A model generated the notes under the pieces. It saw nothing but the letters and a program-made list of their open reading frames with translations. It had not been told where the DNA came from and did no database searches. Below are positions 49,901 to 60,400 of a stretch of 64,000 nucleotides of DNA, in pieces; within the stretch, counting starts at the first letter, position 1; every line of letters starts with the position of its first letter. Origin of the DNA: JBEKTY01 sp049515555 (GTDB lineage Bacteria > Planctomycetota > Planctomycetia > Pirellulales > Thermoguttaceae); assembly GCA_049515555.1 (NCBI GenBank), contig JBEKTY010000040.1, positions 43,359 through 107,358 on the forward strand. Direction: 5' to 3'. Both the position numbers and the translations under genes were made by a program.

Positions 49901-50269
49901 CCCCGTGCTTTGCCGGGTGTCGCGGCCAGCGCCAGCAACTCGCCGCTTTCCGATCAACAGGAATTGCAAGAGGTCGCCTTGCGCGGATACGGAAGGATAT
50001 CCGGCCGTTATTCCGCCCTCCGCAATGGTTCGATCCTGGAACTTGACTGCGAAAATGCCGACAGGGCGAAGCTGACGCAGGCCAAGTACTTGTCCGACTT
50101 GCAGTTGTTGCCCGGCGTGCAGCGGGTCCGCATGAACGACGGCTTGGCTGCCTGGAGAATCGACGGCCAGGGAGCGATCGCGGCGCTGCGGCTTGATAAT
50201 AAGGTCTTGATCCTGGCCTCCTTGAGTCTCGCGGGATTGGACCAACTCGTCCGCGACAATCTGCGATGA
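46934..50269 (+). CDS. GH106-like alpha-L-rhamnosidase, exported, with fused C-terminal extension
   Basis: 1111 residues with an N-terminal signal peptide (FRLIATALAALAAIQVELG). The catalytic region starts with RPWVYWMFMDGNLTREGMTA, DLEAMKRAGIGGAIILEVNI and LALGAGPGWCGTGGPWV, the hallmarks of GH106. Later come FSTEFSAFEAVSIAHTCGRP and a GH2-like galactose-binding domain (WEVAFDPKWGG, NGWDLGVVWCAPWRV). GH106 proteins normally end near SGLLGPVRLLSG, here about residue 987. About 107 further residues follow; they look like the N-terminal part of the next glycosidase (YLSDLQLLPGVQRVRMNDGL, VLILASLSLAGLDQLVRDN). The frame then stops at TGA (50267) and stays open afterwards in the same frame. Confidence 0.85.
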   Translation: MFHTTIFRLIATALAALAAIQVELGTANAATGVDALADFQTPPPEARPWVYWMFMDGNLTREGMTADLEAMKRAGIGGAIILEVNIGIPRGPVHFMSPPWRELIKHAIQEADRLGLELALGAGPGWCGTGGPWVKPEQSMQHLVASETTTTGPAHFHARLPQPAPRTPFFGEQTLTPELHKTWKEFYRDVAVLAFPTPPGDYRIPDVDEKALYYRAPYSSQPGVKPFLAADRTVLPAGQCILPGQIVDLSGKLSADGQLVGEVPPGDWTILRFGRTTTGQTTRPAPVPGLGLESDKFDKSALDAHFDAFVGRLLETVGEPSHPGRGLTGVHFDSWEMSSQNWSERFREEFRRRRDYDPLRYLPVMLGRVVQSVEVSERFLWDLRRTAQELVVENHALHLKELGRRHGLKLSIEPYDLNPAGDLALGEAADVPMCEFWSKGFGFSTEFSAFEAVSIAHTCGRPIVAAESFTADQDAWRQHPASVKAQGDWALCCGVNRFVIHRYQHQPWLDRFPGMTFGPYGVHWDRTETWWEMASAYHAYLARCQTMLRRGLPVADILYLDLEGAPNVFRPPVSATLSGLPDRRGCNFDGCAPRTLIERASVENGRIKFPDGMSYRLLVLPRLQTMTPALLRKVKQLVDAGATVIGAPPARSPSLENYPQCDAEIERLAAEIWRSSHVIRDTATIQSASGSASTAAKGIRHQEGSPQVPDMYPGYEMTAQVLSGMGVRPDFESDGDVRYVHRHDRGAEIYFVGNRTSAPLSSTCRFRVTGLQPELWDPVTGQQRPLPEFQQVEGRMSVPLQFASGQSYFVVFRDGLRRPGTNFPELKPAGELAGPWEVAFDPKWGGPAKPVTFQTLRDWTRREEDGICHYSGIAVYRKTFDAPAASPTAAQFLDLGEVKNLAQVKLNGWDLGVVWCAPWRVVLPAGLLKSSGNQVEIKVANLWPNRLIKDAGLPQEQRLTWTTWSPYKPTDRLLPSGLLGPVRLLSGPPPRALPGVAASASNSPLSDQQELQEVALRGYGRISGRYSALRNGSILELDCENADRAKLTQAKYLSDLQLLPGVQRVRMNDGLAAWRIDGQGAIAALRLDNKVLILASLSLAGLDQLVRDNLR

Positions 50270-53200
50270 GATCGGAACCTGGCCGACGCCGCCGAGGTGC
50301 AAGTACCGGTGTGGATGGACCATTGGGACAAGTATGGCTTCCGCGTGTGCGATTACGATAACGTGCGGATGTACCGGCCCAAGGACGCGGACTCAAGGGC
50401 GTTCGACTGCTTCGAGCCGCTGCGGTGGCTGCACGACAAGGCGAAGATGGGGCTTGCCATCGACCCCTATGCGAGCCAGCAAGATTACGCCGAGGGCGTC
50501 ACGTGCGAGCCGTTCTTCAATTGGGGAGAGAATGCCGCTCTGGAATTGAACATGCCGTTCAGCCTTCGCTCGGCAATCCCGAAAGTCGATGGAGCCCCGC
50601 TGTGGCTCGCCAATCGCTTCGTCGATTCCGTGCAGAAGCGGGCGCCTTACTATGCCGGCGGGTACTACGACGCGATGCCCGACGCCGGATGGGGCAACAA
50701 TTCCCGAATCCTGGGATGGTACGCCGAGGATGCGGAGGACCAACTGCTGGCCGAGGTCCAGCAGATGATTCGCCGAGCCGTCTGTTATCCCAATTTGATC
50801 AGCCACCACCTGCCGCAGCAGGAAATCGGACATGGCAGCCATGACATGCTGACGGAATGGGGGCCGGAGGCCGACGCGAGCTACCGGCAATACTTACGGA
50901 AGAAATACGGCGACTTGAAGAATCTGAGCCAGCGCTGGCATGGCAGTTCGTCGAGGCTTGCGAGCTGGGCGGACGTCCACGTGCCGGAGCTGGCCGAGTT
51001 CGAGGGGTGGAGCGCCGAGGCGATCGATATCGGCGGCGCATGGAAGGTCAGGCGGTTGACGCCGGGCGAGACGCCGCCCGCGGGCTGGCAATCGGTCGAT
51101 CGCCACGATTCCGCCTGGGAAACCGTGCGCACTCCAGGGTCCGGGATGATGCTCGGCGGCTACAAGGCCCGCGAGCCGGCGATCTTCCGCATTCGTTTTG
51201 CCGTTCCGGAACCGTGGCTCAAACGGCATGCCCGGCCGTGGCTCTACGTTTGGGACTTAAATCCTTGGGATACTTAGGTGGCCTTCTCGGTCAACGGCGA
51301 ATCGATCTCCTGGGATACGGGATGGCCCTACGGACCGCATTGGATGGCGATCGACGTGAGCGGCCGTGTCGCGGCCGGCTCAAACCAACTGGCGCTGTTG
51401 CCCCCCCACGGCTTTCTCGGCTACCGGGTTTACCTGTCCGGCGAATCGCCGAAGTCGTATCCGTTCTTGGGAAAGGAGGCCAATAGCCGTTGGGTCGACT
51501 TCACCGATTGGCGCACGGCGTGCCGCGGGGATCGTGTCCGGCGGGGCGTGGAAGCCATCCGGCAGGTCGATCCCGACCGGCCGATCGCCATTGATGCGCC
51601 CCACGAGATTCTCGACGAGGCGAGGGAGAGCGCCGCGGAGATGGGCGGAGTGCTTCACGATACGGGCGGCATGGCCGGAAGTTGGAACATCTACGAAGTC
51701 CTGCTGAGCCACGCTGCCGGCCTGCCGTATTCCCTGGAACCGGGCAACGGTCCCCGCTCGGCCGAAGAATATCGAACGTTCTTAGGCCGCTACATGACCG
51801 AGGGCGTGCAGTCCGTGGAGAGCGTTTGCCCGGCGATGGAGAAGGTCTACTTCGACGAGCGCGTTCGCAAATGCGCGGAGGAGAACGTTCCGCTTACCCA
51901 ACTGATCGGGAAATATCACGTGCCGCCGGCCAAGGTGGCCTGCTTCATTTCCAACCGGGAAATGGAGCGGTTGGCATATCCCTGGAAGCCCGACGCCTCG
52001 AAAGTGCTCTCGATGGGATATCATGGCTGGTGCTGCGGCTTGGAATATCCCGCAGCCGCGGTCATGGAGTCCGACTTTCTGAAGGACCGCGCGGGACAAT
52101 TCGTCGTGGTGATCGACGGCAACACGCAGATCATGGACGATCGGACCGTCGACGGCATCGAGCGCTACGTGAAGGAGGGCGGCGTGTTCGTCACCTTGGG
52201 CCAGACCGGCCGGCACACGGAAACGGAAGCCGACCGATGGCCGATCAGCCGCTTGACCGGATACGAGGTGATGGCCGTCGATCCCCATGCGCCGGACGGA
52301 GGGGAATGCCCACACCCCGGCGGCCTGGACGATCCCATCCCCGATAACGGCATCTTTCAGGTCAAGCGATGGCGCGACAGCAAGCTGGGGATCGATAACC
52401 TTCCCTACGCCAATGGGCTCTCCCTGAAGAAAATTGCCCCCGAATGCCGTGATCTGATCAGATGGAAGGATGGGACGACGGCGGTCGGAATTCGCCCGCT
52501 GGGCCGGGGCTATGTCGTCAACATGGCAGTCGTGTTCGGCAGGTATGGCAGCGGTCTCCTGATGCAAGAACTGTTGGAAGACATCGTCCGTTGGCGCGGA
52601 GGCGCCCAGCGCACGCCGGGGCAAATCTATCCGGCCGTGATCGCCGATTCCGCCTCGTTGCCCAGCCACGCCGCGGCGGCGCCCGGCGCGAGGTATTTGC
52701 TCTCGGCCGTAGAGGCGGCGTGCCGGAATGCTTATCCGCACGATCTTCGTGGATTTCCTTGGGCGTACCAGGACGTCCTCTTCCGCCACTACCGGAGCAA
52801 CAATGGACTGTATGACGTGTGGGTGCTCCACAACCAGTCGCCCAACGAGTCGCGTACGGTGGATCTTACCTTCCGTGATGGATTGAGTCCACCGCTGGCC
52901 ATCGATGTCCGAGCGAATAGGAAAACCGTCGTCGACGGGAGGGATGGGGTTCCGAAGATCCACGGCATCCGGATGCAGCCTCTGGAAACGAGGGCCTTTC
53001 TCACGCCCCACACCGATATCTTGCGGGCGGCACTGGAATGGTTCGAGTTGCAGCGCAACTGGTGGCGATCTTCCGACAAGCCAACCCGACCCCTTCCGCC
53101 GGTTCCTCACAGGTTCACCATCGATCGGTTCGAGGGCTGGGCCTTCAAGCCACTGGACGGCCAAACGGACGCCCAGATCGCCGCGCTGGCCGGCCCTGGG

Positions 53201-53920
53201 ACGGACGACGCGGGATGGGAGCGTCGCCCTTTGGGCATCTGGACCACACCGAGGAAGCAAAGCGTCCGGCATGGATTGTTGCGCCGCTGGGTGGATATCC
53301 CCCGGACCTGGGACAGGGGAAGCGTGAGGCTCTGGCTCAGCGCCTGGTACATGGGGACCTTTTACGACCGCGGCACGCTCTACCTCGACGGTGAAAAATG
53401 CGCGACCTTCTCGCCGTTTTATGGGTAGGACGTGACCGGGAAGTTCCAGCCGGGCACCCGGCACCTGGTGGCCATCGACGTGAAGAGCGACGGCCAATTG
53501 ACGGGCGTGGCCGGCAATTGCTGGCTTTACTACACGCCGGAACCGCTAGCCCGCACTTCGCTGGCCGGCCGGTGGACGTCGTCGAAGGATATGATCCATT
53601 ACGACGCAGATGTTTCCTTGCCCGGCCATATCGTGGGCCAGACTCTCCGCAGGAATGACGTGATGCTCGACAAGTCTCGGGAGGGCAGCAATGTGGTGCT
53701 TTTCGTCGATTCGGATACGCGCATCCACGGCGCGATTGTCAACGGACATTGGGTCTCCCGCTTCCACCACCTGCTCAGTCCTTATCTGGAATTGAATATC
53801 ACTCCGTGGGTCAGATTCGATAGGCCCAACGTGATCGAGCTGGCTCGTTTTGGCGAAGACCACCCCCGCGAGACTCGGTGCCTGGAGATCCGCTATTACG
53901 TGCCCGGCGAGTACCCGTAG
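50270..53920 (+). pseudogene. multidomain glycosidase interrupted by two in-frame TAG codons
   Basis: The same frame as the GH106 gene continues after its TGA for another 1216 codons. It is interrupted only by TAG at 51275-51277 and TAG at 53426-53428, and finally stops at TAG 53918-53920. Coding-type sequence runs straight through both internal stops: LYVWDLNPWDT then VAFSVNGESISWD, and CATFSPFYG then DVTGKFQPGTRHLVAIDVK. The first part resembles a GH42-type catalytic barrel (ISHHLPQQEIGHGSHDM, YRQYLRKKYGDLKNLSQRW), then a sugar-binding sandwich, an amidotransferase-like domain (QFVVVIDGNTQIMDDRTVDG) and another sandwich. No frameshift is seen. It is either a recent nonsense pseudogene or a readthrough case. 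Confidence 0.75.
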
Positions 53921-54406
53921 GCCGTGGACTGTCGGTCGCCGCGGCGTCTTCTGCTGATGATCCGGACGTGCCGTCGCCTATAGGTGCCGGCTTCAGCACG
54001 ATCGATCACAAATTCATCACCGCGAAGCCCGGCTTGCCCACGTATGCGTCGCCGCGTCTGTCCAGCCGACGTAAACGTCTATTGGCAATCCGCCTTTGAC
54101 CGTCGCAGAGGAACGACGTGACATGGGCGCTTTTCCCCTCGCGCTCGCGAAGGTTACCGACGACGTACATCTTATGAAGGTTCGATGTCCCTCGTCCCAC
54201 ACGAGCGAGACCGGAACGGTCCGCACCTTCCTGGTGCTGCGCGGCAGGCCCTCCGCCGCCATGGCCGCCGCAATGCCTTGCAGGATTGGGACGCGCAAGC
54301 CATAATCGCGCTAGCAGCGTTCGATCGGGTGCTGTCGGGGTAGTAGCGGCCTGTGTTATCGTCTGAGCGACCTGTTCCGATGGGGGCGTGCAAGAAAGGG
54401 CCGAAC
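53921..54406. other. gene-free stretch of 486 bases
   Basis: No gene is recognised. Short antisense frames near 54006-54298 have unusual composition but no recognisable domain. A good ribosome-binding site (AAAGGG) at the right end belongs to the next gene. Confidence 0.5.
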
Positions 54407-57400
54407 ATGCGACCTGTTTGGATCACTGCCCTTGTTCTGCTTCCCTCGTTGTGCGGCCTGGCGGGGTATGCCCGTGCGGACAAGGTCAACCTGATCGTCA
54501 ATCCGGATTTCGACAACGTCTATGCCGCGCGGCGGTTACCCACGCCGAATTCCGCAGATCGCAACGCGGAGCGCCGCATGTGGCCCAAGTTTTTGGGCGA
54601 CCCCGCGTTGCCCTACGGCTGGGCCGTCGTGGCGGGCAGGGATGAGGCGGCAACGATCTCGCGCGTCGAGGATGGCGGCCGCAAAGCGCTTCGCGTCCAG
54701 GTGCCCAAGGACGAATCGCTCCAACTGGTGCAGCGATATGTGGAGGTCGTCCCCGGTGCGACGTACGACTTCGGCCTCGCGGCAAAAGGAAGCGGTCGGG
54801 TTGAGCTGGCTGTTTGGGCGGCGGAGCCGGCGCCTGACGAAACTCTGATGATGGCCAACATCGCCGCCGGCCCGCAGTGGCAGAAGATCGCGGCGCGGAA
54901 GCAAGTGGGACCCCATCGTCATCTGGCGAGATACACGATCGTCATCGACGGCCCGGCCGACGTGATGGTCCGGCAGGCGGAAGTGTCGGTGCAAGCTGCC
55001 TCGCGGGCCCGGGCCAATCCGCTGCTGGTCAAGCCGGCCAGGGACGCCGATACGCTGTTCTACGAGGATTTTGACGGCCCGAGCCAGGCAATCGCCCTGG
55101 GCGCGGCGGCCCGCCTGACGGACGAGGGCGGCGGACGATTCGGCCGTGGCTTGATCACGTCGGCCGGAAACGGCGGCGCGATCACGCACCTGTCGGTGGG
55201 CGAGTTGCCCCCGCAGTACACGATCGAGTTCTGGTTCAAGCCCGCGGCCCTGCCCGCCGCCGCAGGCTTCGATGTTCCGCTAGCCATTACCACGCAGACG
55301 CCGGGTATGTCGCAGACGCAGATCGAGTTTCACGCCTGGCCGCGGTGGTTTGGCTTCGGCTTCCGCCAGCAATACCGCTACGATCGGGCCAACGCGGAGA
55401 TGACGGGGGTGGGCTGGTGGCAGCCGGGGACTTGGCACCACCTGGCCGGCTCATGGGATGGCGACGCGATGCGGCTCTACGTGGATGGCGTACTGGAGGG
55501 CATTTGCTACGGCAAGGACCAAATGGTCCCCCGCGGCACGGCCTTGGACCTGGTGCTGCCGCTGGACGGCGTGATCGACGAAATTTGCATCTCGAAGGGA
55601 CTGCGCTACGGACCGATCGTGCCGGCGGGGGTGAAACAGGTTGCCTTGTCGCTGCCGACCACCACGCAGCCGCCGATCGCGCCCGCCGCGAAAGAGGTCA
55701 CGGAAGAAGAGTTGCAGAGCGAACGGGCCAAACAGATCGCGCCCGTGCCGCAGTCCAGTGCCGACTATACGTTCGCCGCGAGCTTGGCCCACCCGGCTTG
55801 GGAAGGCATGGGCGGCTTGACGTTCCGCAGGGATTACTTCGGCAAGGGGCTGGATGCGATCGAGGCCCAAGCATGGCCGCAGAAGATCGGCCGCTCTATG
55901 TACTGGCGGATCGAGAGGATCGAACCAGGAGATTACTACATTGGTCTCTGGGCCGAGACGGCCAATCCGGGATTGCGAACGGAATACGGCCCGGACAAGC
56001 TCCTCGCCTCGGCCTACCTCAACGGCTGGCCGGTGCGGTTCGCCACAACGACCGATCCGGTACAGGTCCGGCCGGGCGTCTGGCTGGCTGAGCTCCAGAG
56101 CGGTTCGCCGATGTCGCTCAAGGACGGGGACGAGCTTGCCGTCTGGCCCGTGCGGCAGGCCGAGCGGCAATGTTTCCCGCGACTGGCGCTCTACCGCAAG
56201 GCGCCCGGCCGCGGCCACGGCGTGACCGGGCAGACGTTCGGCGTCGATTGTGGCAATCCGCAGCGGCTTCGCCTGGTGCTCTCGCCGGAAATCAAGGGGA
56301 GCGGCGAAGACGGGACGCCACATGAGGCGAGAATCGAGGTGGCCAATCCGCTGCCCTATTCCATTGAGGCCCGGCTTCAGTGGAAGCTGGCGGATTACTA
56401 TGGCACGCCGCTGGTGGAGCGAACGGAGCCTGTCCGCCTCGGCCCGCACAGGGCGACGGTCGTCAAGTACCCCTTCACGGCTTCCGGCGATGCGCAGGCG
56501 TATCAGTTGGATACCCGGACCTGTCCGGCTCCCGGGTTCAAGCTGCCCGTGCCGCGACCGCGGGAGATGTGGAGGCTCTCCGACTACTCTTGCTGGGAAT
56601 TCCAGCCCAACCAGCCCCATCCGCTGACGGCATGGAATCATGTACGCGTGGATCTGAAGGGCAACCGCAGCGGGCAACGAAAGTGGCTTTGCCTGGATGG
56701 CGATGACTGGCAGTGGGCCTATCTGGATGGCCGCCGCGTTCCGGCGACCGTGCCGGCCGGCCTGGCCTGGAGTCGTGGCAGCGTGCCCTTTGTGGAGACC
56801 TGGATCAAACTGCCGCCCGGCCGGTTCGGCAAGTGGTTCCGCAAGATCGTGAGTGTGCCTGCCTGGTTGAAGGGCGATCGTTATCTCCTGGAATTGAGCG
56901 AGGTCAATTGCGAGGCCACGATCTTCGTCAATGGGCGGCCGGTCGGCTACGGCGCCGGTGCGCTGCCCGTCGTGGCCGACATCACCGCGACACTCAAGCC
57001 GGGCGCGGCCAACGATCTGGCCATCTGCGTCCGCGGGGGCATCGGCGTGATGAAGCCCGAGTTCGTGGACCAATACGATCCGGAGAACTGGCGGATTGCT
57101 CAGGAGAACGAGGACGTCTACCACGACAGCTACGGCATTCCCTGCCTGAAATCGGTTCATCTCCGCGTCGTTCCTGAGGTGCGGGTGAAGCAGAGCCTGG
57201 TGGTCAGCGACGTGGAGCAAGGCAGGCTGCAAATCATGACCCGATTGGAAAACGCCGGAAGCCGATTGCGGCAGGTCACGCTCCGCTCCCAGGCCTTCCA
57301 GACCGGCCGGGCCGTAGCCGTGCCGATCCCGGAAAAGAGCGTGACGATTCCCGCCGGCGCTGTCGTCGAAGTAGCGGTGGAGTCGCCGGCTGGCGAACTG

Positions 57401-60400
57401 GTACCCTGGACGCCCCGCAATCCGGTCCTGGCCAAAATGGTCACAGCGGTCGTGGAGAACGGTCGGATGCTGGACACCTTCGAGCGGCGCTTCGGCTATC
57501 GAAGCCTGCGAGTCAAGGGGATGAAACTTCTCCTGAACGGGAGGCCTGTCCGGTTCTTCGGCGGTTGCAACGGGCCCGCCCCGCACGACTTCCTCGAAGC
57601 GGATTGCGCCGTCAATTTCCTGCGCGGACAGGGTGCCTCCGCAGACCTATGGGACGAAATCGGCGTTCCATACCTCTATACCGTCTACAACTGCGGCGAC
57701 AAGACCTGGAAGAAACTGTCCAACAAGAAATACTGGGACACCTGGTGGCACTTTGTCCTGGAAACCGTCTGGAACCAAGGGTCCCGCGCCGGCACGGTCG
57801 GCTGGGACCTCTCCTGCGAGTCTTTCTATACGATCTACACGGCGGGCAAGGAAGGGCAGGAGAAGGATTTTGAACAGATCTATTCCCCGGCCCAGGAAAT
57901 GCGGCAGAAGATCTGGCCGCACTACTTTTGCATGGCCGACGGCGACGGCTCGCTGGGCGGGCGGCTGGACTTCGCGTCCTATCACTATTGGAACCAGTAC
58001 TCGTTCGGCGGGAAACCCGACGAATGCGGGTTCACCTATGAGTGGGAAGGTATCTTGCCCTATCTGCCCGATGGTTTTTTCCTCAACGGCGCGGCGCAGG
58101 TTCCCCGCAAAGGCACGCTGCTGCACATGGTCCCCGACTGGATCTACGGCACGACGGCTTGCGGCTCGACGGAGGACTTCGAGTTCTTTGGCCCGCAGAA
58201 CGGCGTGCCCCTCTCGAAGTACGTCGGCGACCGGGCCGCGATCTCCGGCGCCTGCACGGCCAATGATCCCCGCGGCATGGCCTGGACCAAGATGTCGTTG
58301 GACGGCAACCGCGACATGGATCAGGCCATCGCCGGCTGCGTCTATTGGAACAGTTTCTACGGGACGGCCGACCAGTACGTATCGTTCTGCATGCCCCAGC
58401 AGGAGATCCGCTACTACGCCGGCTCCCGTTTCGACCGGCGACTGAACCTGCATGACGACGAGGGCCTGCCCGGCGAGCTGGTCTTCCGCTGGACACTGCT
58501 CCATCCGTCCGGCCAGGTCGTTCGCCGGGGGGAAACTCGGGTGCCGTCGGATGGCGCGCTGCTGAAACGGGACCGCCTTGCCTTCGACGTCCCGGAGGTT
58601 GCCGCGCGAACGGGGTTCACGCTGGTCATGGAACTTTGGAAAGGCGAGACGAAGTGGGCGCGTGAGGAGAGACTGGTAGACGTATGGCCCCGAGTGGAAG
58701 AATCGCGAGCGGCTACCGGCCGTGCGATGGTATTGTTTGATCCGAAAAAGAAAGCAGTCCCCTGCCTGGCGGCATTGGGCTGCGCAGTCAAGCCGATCGC
58801 CTCGCTCGACGCGGCGGCACTGGCCGGCGCCAGATGCCTGGTCATCGGGCCCGACTGCGTAACGCCGCAAATGGTCGACAAGCGTTATCTGCTCCGTGAC
58901 TTCGCCCGCGACGGCGGCCATGTGCTCGTCTTGCACCAAGATGATCCCTCGCTGTTGCCGGCAGACGTAATGCTGGACAAGCGGGCATGGCCCAGCATCG
59001 GTTTCGTGCGGGTGGAGGGACATCCCGTGTTGCATGGCATGGGGGATAGGGACTTCCAAATGTGGAACCCGCGGCATGTAATCGCCAAAGGCGCGTTCCG
59101 CAAGCCGGAGAAAGGGGCCTTCTTGACCCTGGTGGACTCGGGGCATGACGACGCGGCGGCACGGGCTGAAATGTTGGAGTTCTATGTCGGACAAGGGTCC
59201 GTGCTTGCGACTCAGTTGGCGCTGACCGACAATTTCGACACGGAGCCGATGGCCGCGGAGTTGCTGCGGCGGTTACTTGCGTATCTGGACCAACCGGTGT
59301 TTCGCGTCGCAAGCTCCACTCGAACAGGCTCGCCGTTGGCGATCGTAAACGGCGCTTCCGAGGCGGTGCTGAAGCGCCTCAGCGAGGTGCGCACCGAGTA
59401 CGCAATCGTGGCCGGCACGACGCCGGGTCAGGATGTGACGCTGATCGACCTCGGCGTGGACCACCCACCCGGCGACGCCACGGCTTGGCGGGCCTACGTT
59501 CAGCAGGGAGGCACGCTGGTCGTGCATCGGGCCGCGCCCAAGCACCAGCCATGGCTCGAGGCGTTGACCGCCAGGAAAGTCGACGTGGAGGTCCAACCCT
59601 ATCAGGCCTGGGTAGATCGGCAGATGCTCCAGCGCCGCGACGGCTTGGCGACGGGGCTGGACAATCTGGATCTGTACTGGCGGACGCAGACCTCGGGCGA
59701 AGGGCCAGAAGACCACTGGCAGGTCTCCTGTGGTGTGGAAAAGGGCCAGGAGCGGGGCCAAGTCATGTACGTCGTGAAGGTCGACGGCGCCAGTGACTAC
59801 CTCTTCCCCGGCGGGCTCGTTGAAATGCCGCTCGGCAAGGGCCGCGTGATCGTAGATCAGGTCAAGTGGGAGGCATCGAACAAGGATATGATCTGCGGCA
59901 GCCCGGCCCGCTACCTGTCCGTGCTGCTGACCAATCTGGGTATTTCCCGAAGGCTGCCGACGGCAAAGCCCGTCTTGCCCAAGGGCGTGACCTACGAGCC
60001 GATTGACCTGGCTTCGGTGGCCAACTGCGGCTTCAAGGACGACAAGGCCGGTGATGGGGTCGGCTGGCTGGATTGGGGTCCGGATGCCGACCTGAGCAGC
60101 TTCCCGACCGGCAACGTCAACCTGGGCGGCGTCCCTTACCTGGTGCCCTCGGGAGCTAAGAACGCCATCGTCCTGCGAGTGAACACGGACTTCGCCCCCT
60201 GTTTGGCGAACTATCCCGACTCTGTGGCCATTCCGATCAACAAACGCCGTGTCGCAGGACTCTATTTCCTGCACACCGGCGGTTGGGCCTACGGTCCGGC
60301 GATATTCGGCCGACGGCGGATCGAGTATACCGATGGAACCGCGGAAGTCATTGATCTCAGCGGCGCCAATATGGCCGACTGGAATCCCGGAGCGGACAGC

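Noticed and set aside
50267..50269. Selenocysteine at the in-frame TGA
   Set aside because: The codon context (NLR-stop-DRN) has no Cys-like or redox motif and the following bases do not form an evident SECIS hairpin. Glycosidases are not known to use selenocysteine.
46934..53920. Genome-wide reassignment of TAG to an amino acid
   Set aside because: rsgA, the ABC permease, the RAYT gene and the final stop at 53918 all use TAG at the expected protein end, so TAG works as a stop here.
54006..54298. Antisense short frames possibly coding for a transposase or regulator
   Set aside because: Two overlapping frames give unusual peptides but neither has a recognisable domain, start signal or continuity, so no gene is called.
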